Below are positions 45,619 through 57,500 of a stretch of DNA of 64,000 bases, piece after piece. Each line of letters starts with the position of its first letter. The first letter of the stretch is position 1. The notes under the pieces are model-generated. The model saw only the letters and a program-made list of their open reading frames with translations, was not told the DNA's origin and ran no database searches. The stretch comes from Nipponacmea schrenckii (taxonomy: Eukaryota; Mollusca; Gastropoda; Lottiidae), in NCBI GenBank assembly GCA_030562195.1, contig CM060199.1:28788338-28852337 (forward strand), read 5' to 3'. Both the position numbers and the translations under genes were made by a program.

Positions 45619-47380
45619 GTAAAAAAATATTATTGAAAATCGGAAATGATATCAAAGACTTAAATTTTTATCAGTATATCTTATTGTATTCGTCTATATC
45701 AGTGCTTCTCAACCTTTCTTTATGGGATTTCTACCTTGTCGAACTGTGTCGTATCCCACCCACCCCCAACTGTTGGTGGTTTAGAGACTGCGAAGGCAAG
45801 CTCCGCAGGCTCGAAGCCAAAGGAGGCTCTAGGAAGCGTTCTCCTCCCTTGGAAATTTTGAAAAGGATCAATACCCGTCCATCTGAAACTATTCCAGGGG
45901 GCGCCCTCTTATCTCGGATAAGCTTGATCCACGGCTTGAAAGCACAAATACAAGATTTCAAATAAAGTGATCGATCACCAAAAACACGCTTATCTTTCTC
46001 GATGCTTATAGTTCGAAATGTATTCCCCATACCACGGTTGGGAAGCACCGGTCTAAGTCATTCTGCGATTGGATTGGACAACACGGCGTCTTTCTTAGTG
46101 ATAGTGAAAGGTTTAATATTATTTGTGTATCTTCTGAAGGTTTTACCGTTAGTTATGTCTCGAGACGGCATTCCGAATCCTTAAATTCTTGTTGACATTA
46201 TCAATCATTATAAATGCAGACTCAAAGAAAAAAAAACCTCCTACAGCCGGCATACACATGTATGCTTCCCAATAGAATTAGAGTATGAATTATATTTTTA
46301 TGTAAGTGGAATTGTATCCCAATGGAAAATATACAGAAACATTATGAGCTTAATCTAATTGATTTTTGATTGAATTATAAGTGGATATTTTTTATTAATT
46401 GTTATAATTATGTTTCTTTTTTTAGATTAAAGTTCTAAGTTTAAAAAACCAATAAAAAATCTGTTTGTATTAGTTGTATTATCACGATGCCAAAACAAAC
46501 ACACATTGATAAAGTCCTAGGGGATATCTATTGCACAGTGTCTCGTCGGAGTGCTTCTATGGGAATCGATACATTATATCGTGCCAGCCAGGGAGAGGGG
46601 ATCAACATTTCTCGAACTAGAAAAACGTTTACATAGACACGTTAAACGTAGGTTACCTCGTCCTTAAACAGTTGCCATTTTATATAGATTCTCATTGTAT
46701 GAAAGACGATAACTTTAGATTTATTCTAGTCAGTTTATTTTCCAATCCGAGCAGCCAGATTTTATATCACATAACAAAGAAGTCAGTGGATTCCTTGAAA
46801 TTGGGATACTAATAGGGGATTAATGGATGGACAACTGTCAAGTCTGGGAATCGAAATGCGAAAGCCACGAGGGAGCACCATAACCACACTCTTGAGAGTA
46901 TAAGGTTTTCAAAAAAGTTAGCAAAACACGTCACCGCCATGACATTCGTTCCGACCAGATAGTGCGATTTATCAAACCATCACCAAACCAACAGTTTCCT
47001 AATCACCCAATTGATTATAAATCCACTACCAACGACCAACAAAATAAAACTACCTAGTTTGCGATATCAGCAGTTGCTGGAAGCGAACGTTAACTCGTTA
47101 TTTACCACCACCACCATAGCAAAAGAGAATTCATGTGCTATATTCTAAAACATATTATGGTGAAACGTACATTGCATATTTTGATCTTTCTTGAAAATTG
47201 AGTGACGGGGCTAATGCCCTCCTGGCGCCACAACTGAGAGATATGTTGACCTCTATTCGAAAATTTAAACAGCATATTTAATGAGCGAACCAGTAGAGCG
47301 CTATGAAGAGCCAGACAAGTTCATCATCCGTACGCCCGCCCTTCATCGATTTTCAAACTATGATATATGATTTAAGCTAA
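45619..47380 (+). other. region after array B, no further exon seen
   Basis: 45700-45885 duplicates 11450-11620. 46050-46190 resembles WxxW-array intron sequence, suggesting a lost unit. 46735-46835 is an inverted copy of 11615-11735. AATAAA at 45961-45966 is a possible poly-A signal. Confidence 0.5.
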
Positions 47381-47474
47381 ATTTTATGTCGGTAACCATG
47401 TTCAAAATACTGCTTTTATCTCAACTATGGTCTGCTGGCGAATGATTTGAAACCATTTTAATTAGTTATTAAAA

Positions 47475-47484
47475 TATATAAAAG
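47475..47484 (+). promoter_or_regulatory. TATA box of the 47.5 kb signal exon
   Basis: TATATAAAAG, identical to the box before gene A, 67 bases before the ATG at 47542. Confidence 0.65.
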
Positions 47485-47541
47485 CCGAATAAAAACTTAT
47501 TTCTCCAACACCTTGTAAGAACTTGAATACGTTGCTTCAAA

Positions 47542-47605
47542 ATGCTGATATATGTCTCTGTCTATTGTGCGTTAATAAATGTGCTATGCGCATCTCAAGT
47601 ACGAG
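47542..47605 (+). CDS. free-standing signal-peptide exon, paralogue of A1
   Basis: Encodes MLIYVSVYCALINVLCAS then QVR, ending in phase 1 at GTAAGG. It is uninterrupted and keeps its promoter and donor. No WxxW exon follows before gene C at 50745, so it may be an alternative first exon of gene C (phase fits) or the remnant of a third gene. Confidence 0.65.
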
Positions 47606-47959
47606 GTAAGGTGAACTTTATAGACATCATTTTGAAAGCGTGCTTTGTGTGTTTTAATATGCAAAAAATATTAAAAAGATGCTCTAGGGTCGAAAGACTA
47701 ACAGCACCAAGTAGTGCGTTCCATCCTGAAAGTCGCTCATGAAGTGAATGTATAAAAAAATGTTCATGAAAATAACGTACATTTCAAATTTTATAAGAAT
47801 TTCTTTATATGGCCCTTCTTCCAGGATTATCTTCTCGCGTCTCATTTCGTGTATGCGTATATTACACATGACTGGTCGGTTCGTCTTTCCACCCGTCCAC
47901 AATTTTGGTAATGTGTTTGTCATCACCCTAGGATGAACACAAGAAAAATCGCAAAATAT

Positions 47960-48345
47960 TTAGATTTGTCATCCAAAAAGCGTCCGTAAAAAGTAGATCA
48001 ATTGGGTAAAAGGATAATACATCACGTTCCCATTCTGTCATGAAAAGGTTTGTGTACGAAGGGGCGAATCGTTCGCCCATGGCAGTACCTGAAGTTTGTA
48101 GATATGTTTTTCCATTAAATGTGAAATCGTTTCGTTTGAGACAAATCTTGAAAAGCTGTAGAATTGCATCGTCTTGTCTGTTAGGAGTTTCTATTGAAAG
48201 ATTTACGAACCGAAATTAAGCCAGAAATGTTATCGAAACATGGAAGTTTTATTGATTAATTCAAAATAGCATTCGAAGGAAATCGAAGGTTTTTGATATT
48301 TATTGACAATGTCAGTTGTGACCTTAGGACAGACTCGATGTTGAC
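47960..48345 (-). pseudogene. Penelope-like reverse transcriptase fragment 2
   Basis: Minus strand: CLKRNDFTFNGKTYLQTSG, then TAMGERFAPSYTNLFM. G-T-A-M-G-x-x-x-A-P-S-x-x-N-x-F is the RT block preceding the catalytic YIDD in Penelope-like elements. It continues where relic 1 (14224-14690) stops and shares sequence with it. Broken. Confidence 0.7.
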
Positions 48346-48610
48346 TAATATTGCTGCATGTAGAAACATCGAACCATGAAACGTAAAGAAAAATAAATGA
48401 CTTCGATTTGTGGTATTCAAATTTCAACTTTTTTTCTCAGCATTTCAATCTGCTGTAATTTGAATTTAAATGTAAATTAATTATATAGAACTACATGAAT
48501 ATTAAGTGGTAAATAAGCGTTAAATAAAAATATTTCAATATTCCTTATAAATAGACTTATTGAATTGTCATTGTATATTATATATGAATAAATATCACGG
48601 CAATTGGTTA
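48335..48610 (+). repeat. segment duplicated from 11745-12030
   Basis: Close direct copy starting CTAATATTGCTGCATGTAG. Part of the same set of duplicated flanks seen after A13 and B5. Confidence 0.7.
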
Positions 48611-50330
48611 CAGAGTTGTAGTATGTTTTCTGGTAGAATAAGCATGATACGCGACATCATTTAACCTCTAATTCAATTTCAAGTAACATCTAAATTTTTC
48701 CTTAGTATAAAACATACATTCTCAGTCTAAAGTCTCCACTTTCAAAAACATCTTCTGACTTTCAGCAATGAGACATGTCTTTTCTAACGTATAGTTAATA
48801 CCCACCCCACAACCCCCCCCCCCCTCCCCGCTTGTTTTGCTCCACTATTGTTGAACTGAAGAAATTCGACTTCCATCGACACCCTCCCCTATAACCTGCA
48901 GCACCCGTAGGGAATTCTAGATTCATTGTTAACCACTATTGCTTGTTTATGAACATCGAACAAGAAACGGAAGTGCAGTAACTTGGATTTTAGTCTGTTA
49001 GTCAATCGAGTTGCCTTTTATTTCAAGATCCGATGCTAAGGCCAATCTTTCAAAACGTCGGTCCGGTGTAGGCTTCCAACCCCTAATTCCGCCTTATTAT
49101 GGAATGTTCTAGTCAATTTCTTTACATCGCTTCTAAGCGTGATTATTTTCTAAAGTTGTAACCAAAATAATATTCTGAAAGCTAATGGCATGTTGCCGCG
49201 AAGTTTCTCCATTTATAACCATTATACCATATTAAAATATTGTTGATTGTTATAAAGATAATCTGTTTCCTGTTATAAAAACACAAATAATCATAATTAT
49301 CCAATGCTAATGATTAAGTAAACAAAATTATACTAACAAATAAATAAATATTTTATAAAAAAAAATATTTTATTTATTGAAAAGGTAAATGGAAAAGAAC
49401 AACGAGTAATAGGAATTTTTTTTCTGTTTGGGGAGAAACAAAAAAAGTTACGTCAGGTATGCAGTGCTAACGGCGCCAGTAGGAGAACAGAAAATTGTCT
49501 TGCATTTCACCTATAATACCAAAGTATGAGTTCTATACAATATTGTGAAAAATATAGATAACCAGTTCAAATTGTCTGCCCTCTCAGATAATAATAACAC
49601 CAACGATATTTATAAAAGATAAATAAAAACATCAATGTTTGATGGATTCGAGGTACGTTTATAAAAAACACACCCGCGAATATGCGGAAAATCACAATTT
49701 TTTCATGCCTTACCTTTAGTCTTATGCTTTATACTCCCCCAGCCATGTCTGCCCAAATAGCTATCAGAAGTTGGAGTCAGCACGTGATAAGTGTTCTTAG
49801 GAATACTTCAGGCGACACTGCGAGAGTGTGAACCTATTTGATCCTATTATTTGGTATGAATTTAATAATTTTGTAAATTAAAGTATTTATATTCAATAAA
49901 TATATGCTCGGTAGTGTCGACGATATACCTAAGTGACTTTTGTTATTGATAAACATGGGACAAACAAAATAGAAATCCGGTTTTATATGAGAAGCGCATT
50001 TTACTAAACTGTAGCAACCCTATTTATTAACTGATATTTATCGGTCAAATATTAGCATATGAATATAAAGTAAAATGGGTAATATGTCAATTTTTTATCA
50101 TATATAAAATAGAAAACACACAAGAATCATAAAACTATTGAATAGGACATGGTCATTCACCGATAATGGATTTCTGATGCGCTCATTGACACTTAAATTT
50201 TGATTGGTTGGAAAGAAAAATAGTCACATTTTATTGGTCAACCAAAAACGTAAACATAAAGAAAAGAACCGGATATAAAATCCCTCGGAGGGGTAACCAT
50301 AATAAGGTCTATGGTATTTTTTAATGTTCT
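48611..50330. other. intergenic, nothing recognised
   Basis: AT-rich, with a C-rich run near 48805-48830. No exon or repeat structure recognised. Confidence 0.45.
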
Positions 50331-50338
50331 GTCAAAAG

Positions 50339-50347
50339 TATAAAAGG
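50339..50347 (+). promoter_or_regulatory. TATA box of gene C
   Basis: TATAAAAGG, 69 bases before the start codon at 50408; spacing similar to the paralogous promoters. Confidence 0.7.
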
Positions 50348-50407
50348 GACATCGAATCTTCATAGCATCATTGTATTCATTTTTACTGATTTGAAAGACT
50401 CGTAAAA

Positions 50408-50474
50408 ATGTTACGCTATATTTGGGCGCTCAGCGCTCTTATTTCGGTGTGCCAGTCACGCATTGCTTTGCAGG
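50408..50474 (+). CDS. exon C0, signal peptide
   Basis: MLRYIWALSALISVCQSRIA then LQ and one base, GTAATT donor, phase 1. Related in layout to A1 but diverged in sequence. Confidence 0.88.
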
Positions 50475-53400
50475 GTAATTATTATTTTCATTTTTTATCT
50501 TTTTTTTAAATGATTATTTATTTATTAAATGCAAATCTTACAAGATTTCAATATTTTTGTTAGATTGATGTTCTTTTTACAGCATATTTTGGTCATTTTT
50601 TTGTACCAATTTGTCTCGTGGCGGTGTTGGTTGTCCTTTACAGCATAGTAACGATTCTGATTATGAGCGTTTGTAATATTTCAGTTAAAAAATTAAATAG
50701 ACTTGTAAACGTTATTTATGTACCTGTTTGTCTCGTTTTTTAAGCTTCTAAAGAGATACCCTGTAATGGATATTGGACCGACTTCTTTGACCGAGATAAT
50801 CCATCTGGTTCCTACGACTACGAGGCATTGAGCAACATTCAAATTGAATATCCCGGGAAGGTTTGTGCCAATCCAATTGGTGTTGATGCTAGGCTGTTAA
50901 ATGGTTTACATTATACTACAAGTGGTGAAGTTGTGACAGTCAGTCCATCTGTTGGACTCATTTGTAAGAATTCAGACCAGAAAGATAAGCGTTGTGAAGA
51001 TTACAAAGTCAGATTCTGTTGTCCGAAAGGTATATTTTTACACCATCAAATCTCTGTCAGAACAAATGATACCGCAATAAGTTATGATTAAACATTTAAT
51101 GTTTCATCTTCACCTTTGGTCTGTTTAATGGTCAGAACAAGATTTTAATGTGTCAGAAATTTACATCTATTACAAAGTCTGATACTTTCGCAAAACTGTA
51201 CATATTGCATTTCAAGGCCAAAGCATAAATAACATTGCCTGATTCCTTATTAACATTCTTCCAAGCATATACACGTAATGCCAATATTCATTTTTAGGTC
51301 TGGATTAAATTTCTTATCATGCACTTTTTTTTTACAATTTAGAGGAAGTAATTCCTGAATGCCCCGAAGGATCCTGGACTGACTGGTTTGATCGAGACAA
51401 CCCGTCAGGATATGGTGATTACGAGTTACTCTCCAATCTACAGACTGAAAACCCGGGTAAAATTTGCCCATCACCATCTGCTGTCCATGCTAGATTACTT
51501 GATGACAGTCCTTATACTTACGGTGGGGATCTTGTCACAATTGGCCCGTCTGTTGGTATTTATTGTAAGAATTCAGACCAAAGCGATGGTAAATGTGAAG
51601 ATTACAAAGTTCGTTTTTGTTGCTATGGAGGTAAGTTCATGTCCATTTTACATTCTTATCATTGTGTCCACTTTATATTACCAATACAACCTATCTTCAC
51701 TTTGGTTTACACAATAAAATTAACTCATCCGTTTTATATATATTCTAGCGTCTGCCTGTCCAAACAAAGAAGATTGGACACCATGGTTTGATAGAGATAA
51801 CCCCTCTGGTTATTATGATTGGGAGCATTTGTCATCAATTCAGGCTGAATACACTGGAGTCTGTGCTAGTCCGGTTGCTGTAGAAGCTCAGCTAACGAAT
51901 GGTTTAGATTATACCGCAGGGGGAGATGCTGTGTCTATTGGTCCATCTATTGGTCTTACTTGTGAAAACGCTGCTCAAGATGACAAGAAATGCAATGACT
52001 ACAAAGTTCGATTCTGCTGTCCTGCAGGTGAGCGAAAGTATTATCTATAATGACAAAGTAACTTTTCATGTTTGACTTAATACAGACCTGGCGTGGTAGT
52101 TAGAAAGATTTACATTATGTATCTGTTTTAGTTCCATCCCCATGTCGTGAAGAAGATTGGACACCTTGGTTTGATCGTGACAACCCAAGTGGATATGCTG
52201 ATTACGAAGAGTTGTCTACCCTCCAATCGGAGAATCCTGGCAAAATTTGTCAAGAACCCTCTGGCGTGGAAGTACAGACTGTGGATGGAGAACCTTATAC
52301 ATCAACTGGTGATATTCTGTCCATTGGTCCAATGATCGGCGTAATTTGTTACAATTCTGATCAAGATGATAAACAATGTGCCGATTACAAAGTCCGTTTC
52401 TGTTGCAGTAAAGGTAAGAATTTGGTATTTCAGACTGAAAATAAAACATAGTTTATAGTTCCTTGTAACTCATCTAATCATAGCATAAAGGTTGGGATAT
52501 TCAAGAAGGCGATTTTGTGATAAATCGGCGATGAAACATCGTTCATTATCATTTAACAGTTTCGCTTATGATTTCTCAACTTTGCTTTAGTTCAAGAAGA
52601 ACCATCATGTCCCGAAGACGCCTGGACCGAATTTTTTGATAGAGATAACCCAAGTGGATATGGTGACTACGAACTTTTGTCTAACCTGCAAACTGAACAT
52701 CCCGGCAAGATATGCCCTTCGCCTTCCGCTGCTGATGCTAGATTGTTAAATGGTGATCCATGGACTGCTGGTGGAGATGTGGGGTATTTGTCAGCAAACG
52801 GATTCTACTGTAAAAATGCTGACCAGAAAGATGGAAAATGTAATGATTACAAAGTGAGATTCTGCTGCTTTGGAGGTTGGTATAAATTCTATGGTCTTTT
52901 TATAGTACACTTTGCAATGGAGATGTCCAGTTGTAAAAAATAAATGGTCATCAATCATTCTACTATTTTTATGCTAGTTTGACGTCCACTGGTCATTTAC
53001 ATGTTTTTTAAACGTGACCAATTTTATCGACGAAGCTCTTGATATTGAATAATAGAATTTGTATTTCAATGTTTTATGTATTTATCTTTCTCAGAATCAA
53101 CTTGTCCTGCCAAAAGCTGGACACCATGGTTTGACCGTGATAATCCTTCTGGCTATTGGGATTGGGAAGGTTTGGCATCAATTCAAAATGAGAACCCCGG
53201 AAAAGTTTGTGCTAATCCTACTGCTGTTGATGCCCAGCTTACCAATGGTGCTCCCTACACATCAGGTGGAGATGCTGTGTCTATTGGACCATCTATTGGT
53301 CTAACCTGTGAAAACGCTGCTCAAGATGACAAGAAATGCAATGACTACAAAGTTCGTTTCTGTTGCAACGCAAGTAAGTAAGAATTATACTTTAAAAAGG

Positions 53401-54516
53401 CCATCAGATGTATGAGAAGGTCAAGGTCGCAAGATGATAATGAATGAATTACAAAATTCGTTCTCATATCCATACAAAGTCAATAGAGCAAAACAATGAA
53501 GATCAAAGAACGTTTATATGCGAAGGTAATTTAAACTTATTATGTAATCAAAAAGGAGTTATAGAAAATATTTTAAATTAACTAATATAACAGAATTTTT
53601 TCGACGCGGGAATGAAAGTTAAACTTATCGTTTACATACAACAACAATTCATAAGATTTTTCTCATTGTTTTCTTTTAAGTTGGCGAAACACCATCTTGT
53701 CCAGCTGATAGTTGGACTGAATGGTTCGATAGAGATAACCCTGGTGGAACTGGTGATTGGGAAACTTTACAATCACTTCTCGAAGCTTACCCTGGTAAAG
53801 TTTGTAAACACCCAACTGCTGTTGATGCTCAGCTTACATCAGGCGCACCATATACTGATGGTGGTGATATCCTGACATTGTCACCATCTCAGGGTCTTAT
53901 CTGTCAAAATGGTCTTCAATCAGACAAAATATGTAATGACTACAGAGTTAGATTCTGTTGTCCACAAGGTAATAAATATTAATTGAAATAGAAATAGTAG
54001 CAAAGACATTTATCTGTATTTGTCCATGTCATTCTGAGATTGGATTTGACAAGACGGAATGATGTAAGGCATAATGTTATTTTTGTACCTACTAAAGTTT
54101 TTATCGTTTAATTTTGTCTCTAAAACATATCTTGAATCCTTTAGTTGCATCTATTCTCGTTTACACATTATCTACAAATCTTGGCGTCTTACATTTTATC
54201 AATATATCTTCTTAGCGCTAGAAAAATGCAGGCCAATATCATTCTACGACTATTGTTATATTGGTGCATAGCATATTATTCTCTCTTTTATTGCAACAAA
54301 AGTCCTTACGGCTACCTAGGCAGCATTGTTGATCCTAAAAAACGTCGACTGTCGTTTGTAGTATTGTGAAAAAAAAATTTTATATACAAATAAATCACGT
54401 CCCATCATTATATTTCAGATTCTGACCAAGAGGTCCGAGAACCTCCAAAGGAAGCAGTTGTAAGACAAAACGCTGAACAACAATATGAGAAAGAAGAAAC
54501 ATTAAGACGAGCATAA
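50408..54516 (+). CDS. gene C: complete secreted protein with seven WxxW domains
   Basis: Nine coding exons: 50408-50474, 50745-51029, 51343-51630, 51749-52027, 52132-52413, 52591-52875, 53095-53373, 53681-53968, 54419-54516. All junctions are phase 1 and the joined frame is 2151 bases, 716 residues plus stop. It has a signal peptide, seven WxxW modules separated by short linkers rich in E, P and S, and a 32-residue charged tail ending LRRA. Each module holds conserved cysteines, consistent with extracellular folding. WxxW modules occur in mucin-2-like proteins and CILP, and a secreted mucus or matrix role is inferred. The exon order matches gene A where gene A is intact, so C probably keeps the ancestral layout. 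TATA box and AATAAA signals bracket it. Confidence 0.9.
50745..51029 (+). CDS. exon C1, WxxW domain (WTDF variant)
   Basis: 285 bases. The second tryptophan of the signature is Phe (WTDFF). Otherwise a full domain with DYKVRFCC. No counterpart in gene A. Confidence 0.88.
51343..51630 (+). CDS. exon C2, WxxW domain
   Basis: 288 bases, TTTAG acceptor, GTAAGT donor, WTDWF. Intact counterpart of the damaged A2. Confidence 0.9.
51749..52027 (+). CDS. exon C3, WxxW domain
   Basis: 279 bases, TTCTAG acceptor, GTGAGC donor, WTPWF. Intact counterpart of the shortened A3. Confidence 0.9.
52132..52413 (+). CDS. exon C4, WxxW domain
   Basis: 282 bases, TTTTAG acceptor, GTAAGA donor, WTPWF. Counterpart of A4. 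Confidence 0.9.
52591..52875 (+). CDS. exon C5, WxxW domain (WTEF variant)
   Basis: 285 bases. WTEFF: the second Trp is Phe, as in C1. The middle is short (VGYLSANGFYC). The donor is GTTGGT, weaker than at other exons. Confidence 0.85.
53095..53373 (+). CDS. exon C6, WxxW domain
   Basis: 279 bases, TTTCTCAG acceptor, A|GTAAGT donor, WTPWF. Much of its 3' half matches C3 (GDAVSIGPSIGLTCENAAQD), suggesting an internal duplication or gene conversion. Confidence 0.9.
53681..53968 (+). CDS. exon C7, WxxW domain, type expanded in gene A
   Basis: 288 bases, CTTTTAAG acceptor, GTAATA donor. Shares TAVDAQLTSGAPYT and GDILTLSPSQGLIC with the A5-B5 copies but lacks their extra cysteines (GGD, KICND). 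Confidence 0.9.
54419..54516 (+). CDS. exon C8, charged C-terminal tail
   Basis: TTTCAG acceptor. Encodes a 32-residue tail (DSDQEVREPPKEAVVRQNAE onward, ending LRRA) and TAA. Rich in E, Q, K and R, no cysteine. Confidence 0.85.
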
Positions 54517-54542
54517 TGTCCTTGTCATATTCGTTTCTTAAA

Positions 54543-54561
54543 AATAAAACCTAACAATAAA
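54543..54561 (+). terminator. poly-A signals of gene C
   Basis: Two AATAAA hexamers, at 54543-54548 and 54556-54561, 27 and 40 bases after the stop codon. Confidence 0.65.
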
Positions 54562-57500
54562 CTTTTCGTATTATGTAAAAGCAGATGAGCTGCTGTCAAC
54601 ACGGCAAAAATGTAAGAGAAGTATTCTGACAGTAGTTGAAAGCTTGGTATTTGTTCACACTGCCTATTTTCAGTTTATCATATTTTGATTGGTTTATGTA
54701 AAATGTAATTGCAGTATATTAAATATATTACAAAATTGTATCATGTCATTCTTTCAATAGACCCTGCATTTTGTATGAAAGTTTACTTGGGATTTTTGTC
54801 ATGATCTGTCGCTGATCTGATACTCGGCAATCTAATCTCTAATGATGCTTTAGGATTTTCCGCAACCAAACTATACCTTCAAGTTTTCCCGATTTAGGCA
54901 CATTAGTCTCAATAATTGTTTACATTAGAATAGAATTATGTGGGGAAAGTTATGAAAAACACTTTCTAAATATGGATGAGTTCACTAAACCCATCCTTTG
55001 GTTTGAAATAGCTTAAATTCACATGACATTGGAAATATGTACGATTATTGATTCCTTTCTACAATGATTTTAAAAAATACAATAATATTTATGATAGTGT
55101 TATGAAGTAAAACTCGATTCCGTTATACCACACCATTGAATAAGTAATACTGCTGAATCATCATTTTTGGATGCTTTGGCTAAATTTTACAAGAGTGGTA
55201 AGAAAACCCAATGAAGTACAGTGATAAAGCAAAGTCTTAAATAATGGGCTTTAAATGTCATTTTGTAATTTTTTTTCTTATAGCTATAAGTTATCGATAA
55301 ATTCGTGGTAGAGAATATATATGAATTATACATTCTGTTTGTTTTGTCACTGTAAAAAGTCTAATATATACCCCTCTTATACATGAGAATGTGGTTATCT
55401 TTAAAGCCCCTTAGTCACGTGCTTACCTGATAAATAAAAAGGGATACCTGTAAATCTTTAGCTAGGTCACATTCAGGACCGAACCATTTTTGAAAGAGGT
55501 TATAGCTGAAAACTATATCTTAAATATATTTGATAAATACGTATCTGAACCAATTACATTAGCACTATCGTTAATATAAATCCTTTTGAAAATAACACGT
55601 TATATTAAGAAAGTTTGTTGTTATTAAGTATTTAACAGGTTGTGTTCAATCATCCGCTAACTTCCCCTGAATAACTTTATTGAAACTTGACCTAGATAAA
55701 ACGTGTTTGTATCAGAATTTCAATTTCAACGGTGAAGGTAAGATGTCACCTTTATGGCTAATTTTTGTAATTCGTGTATCTTTTACTTTTTAATATTGAT
55801 TTTAATACATACAAAAAATGACGAGAAATCATTCATGGAAAAAAGGTGTTTAGTCGCGGGTTTTGTACTTAAAAATTTTCACTTCGATGAACATGGGTTA
55901 TGTTGATAAAATATGGGGTGATTTCGGATGACAGATCTCCCACCAGCTTTAGGCTTGCATATGACGAGGAAAAAATGGGGCATAAAGAAATTAAATAGTG
56001 TCTGCGGGACCTCACTATCTGTAATTATATCAAATAAAAAAAAACGAAAAAAAAAATTATTTTGCTGATCGGTAGATAATGTTATCGCCAAGATCACGTG
56101 AGGTCATTAAAGATCCTCTGGCAAATTTAAATTTAAAACAAATTTTCAAATATGAAAATTATGTATACCCCGATGTACTTTCGGTACATTTTATCACATG
56201 GGAACTAAAATTCATTGAATAAAGTTTTAAGTCCAACTTCTACTCGCAAAAGTTTATCTTGATATTTGCTGGGATTGAACCCCGGACCGCTCAGATTATA
56301 CAGTATACATAAAGAGAAGAAATATATCCATAATAGTGTAATTGTGTTGTTATATAATACAATTATAGCTTGACCTTGTTTACCACGTAATCGTATCCTT
56401 CAAAAGCATTTCGCATTCAAACGAATTTGGTTATGCAGGTTTTGTTAATGACCTTGAAACTGGTTTGAAATATTGACGTAGCTAATATTGATTATTTAGT
56501 AAATATACTATCCAACTGGTATCTTGGACCTCATATCTGAGGATGACAGCGGTTGCAAAATAACAGTCAATTGTCGATTTCCATTTTGAAAAGTTGCAAT
56601 CCCATGTTGACTGAAGACAAAGATTATCTCAAGGACTAAAAATCTAAAAAAGAAATTTTTTTCTAGTGTGTTAAAGGCTTTGACCGTATAGATACGGCAA
56701 GTAAATAAGTCACCAGCATAACTAATATCCGGCTGAGATCCACTTCTTCTTGCTCACAAATGTGATGCTTTAGACCAAGGTTGTTCCAGCTCGTAGTTAG
56801 AACATAATAGTCTTATGTGTAGAGCTTTCCTTGAAAATTTTTCCCTGTGTATATTTCTGAAATGGAATCACGTTTAGCCTTTTGCACAGTGTAGATTCGG
56901 TCTTAAGAGTCAATAGGTTCTAACATTTCTCCTATTTTAAGCACTGACCAAGGTCACAAATAGAGAAATAGAAAAATTATAAGGTTTAGCTAATACAGTA
57001 AGTGCTAACTTTTGACCAAATAAAGAAACAACATCTGTATTGTACAACAAAGATGTCATCAAATCTGAAAGAGAAGGGGATATGAGGAGTAGGTTCTGAA
57101 GATATATTAATCTACTAGTATATAACTGGTTAATAAGCTTGTTTGTATGAGAAGAGGGGTAAAATTAAGGTAGAAGGGGGAGGGGGATTTGATAGTGAAA
57201 CGATTCAATTGGACCATTGAAGAACCAAACGGCCTCCGTGAAAGTTACGCTATTGCTCTGCAACAAATATGGTTTACGGAAACTGCCGAGGATTTCCGAT
57301 TGTTGAAGAACTTGAAAAGAATATTGTTATGCGTAACGCTATCTTGGCAAAGATAATAATTTTGAGTATAAGGAACAATAATGAAAAAAAGTAGTAACGA
57401 TCAATTGCAAAACAAAATCCACGAAACCTTAAGTGACAGCTTGATGCACCTTGGTTGCAGTTAATGTAGAATAAATCATGGAGAACGACATGAACTGATG

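Noticed and set aside
45731..46048. 105-residue minus-strand ORF after array B
   Set aside because: Lies in a duplicated flank whose other copy at 11.5 kb does not keep the frame.
51250..51477. Minus-strand ORFs opposite the WxxW exons
   Set aside because: Shadows of the plus-strand exons; they carry no recognised domain.
56271..56281. tRNA B-box-like GGTTCAATCCC on the minus strand
   Set aside because: No A box or cloverleaf around it; at best an old tRNA-derived SINE scrap.
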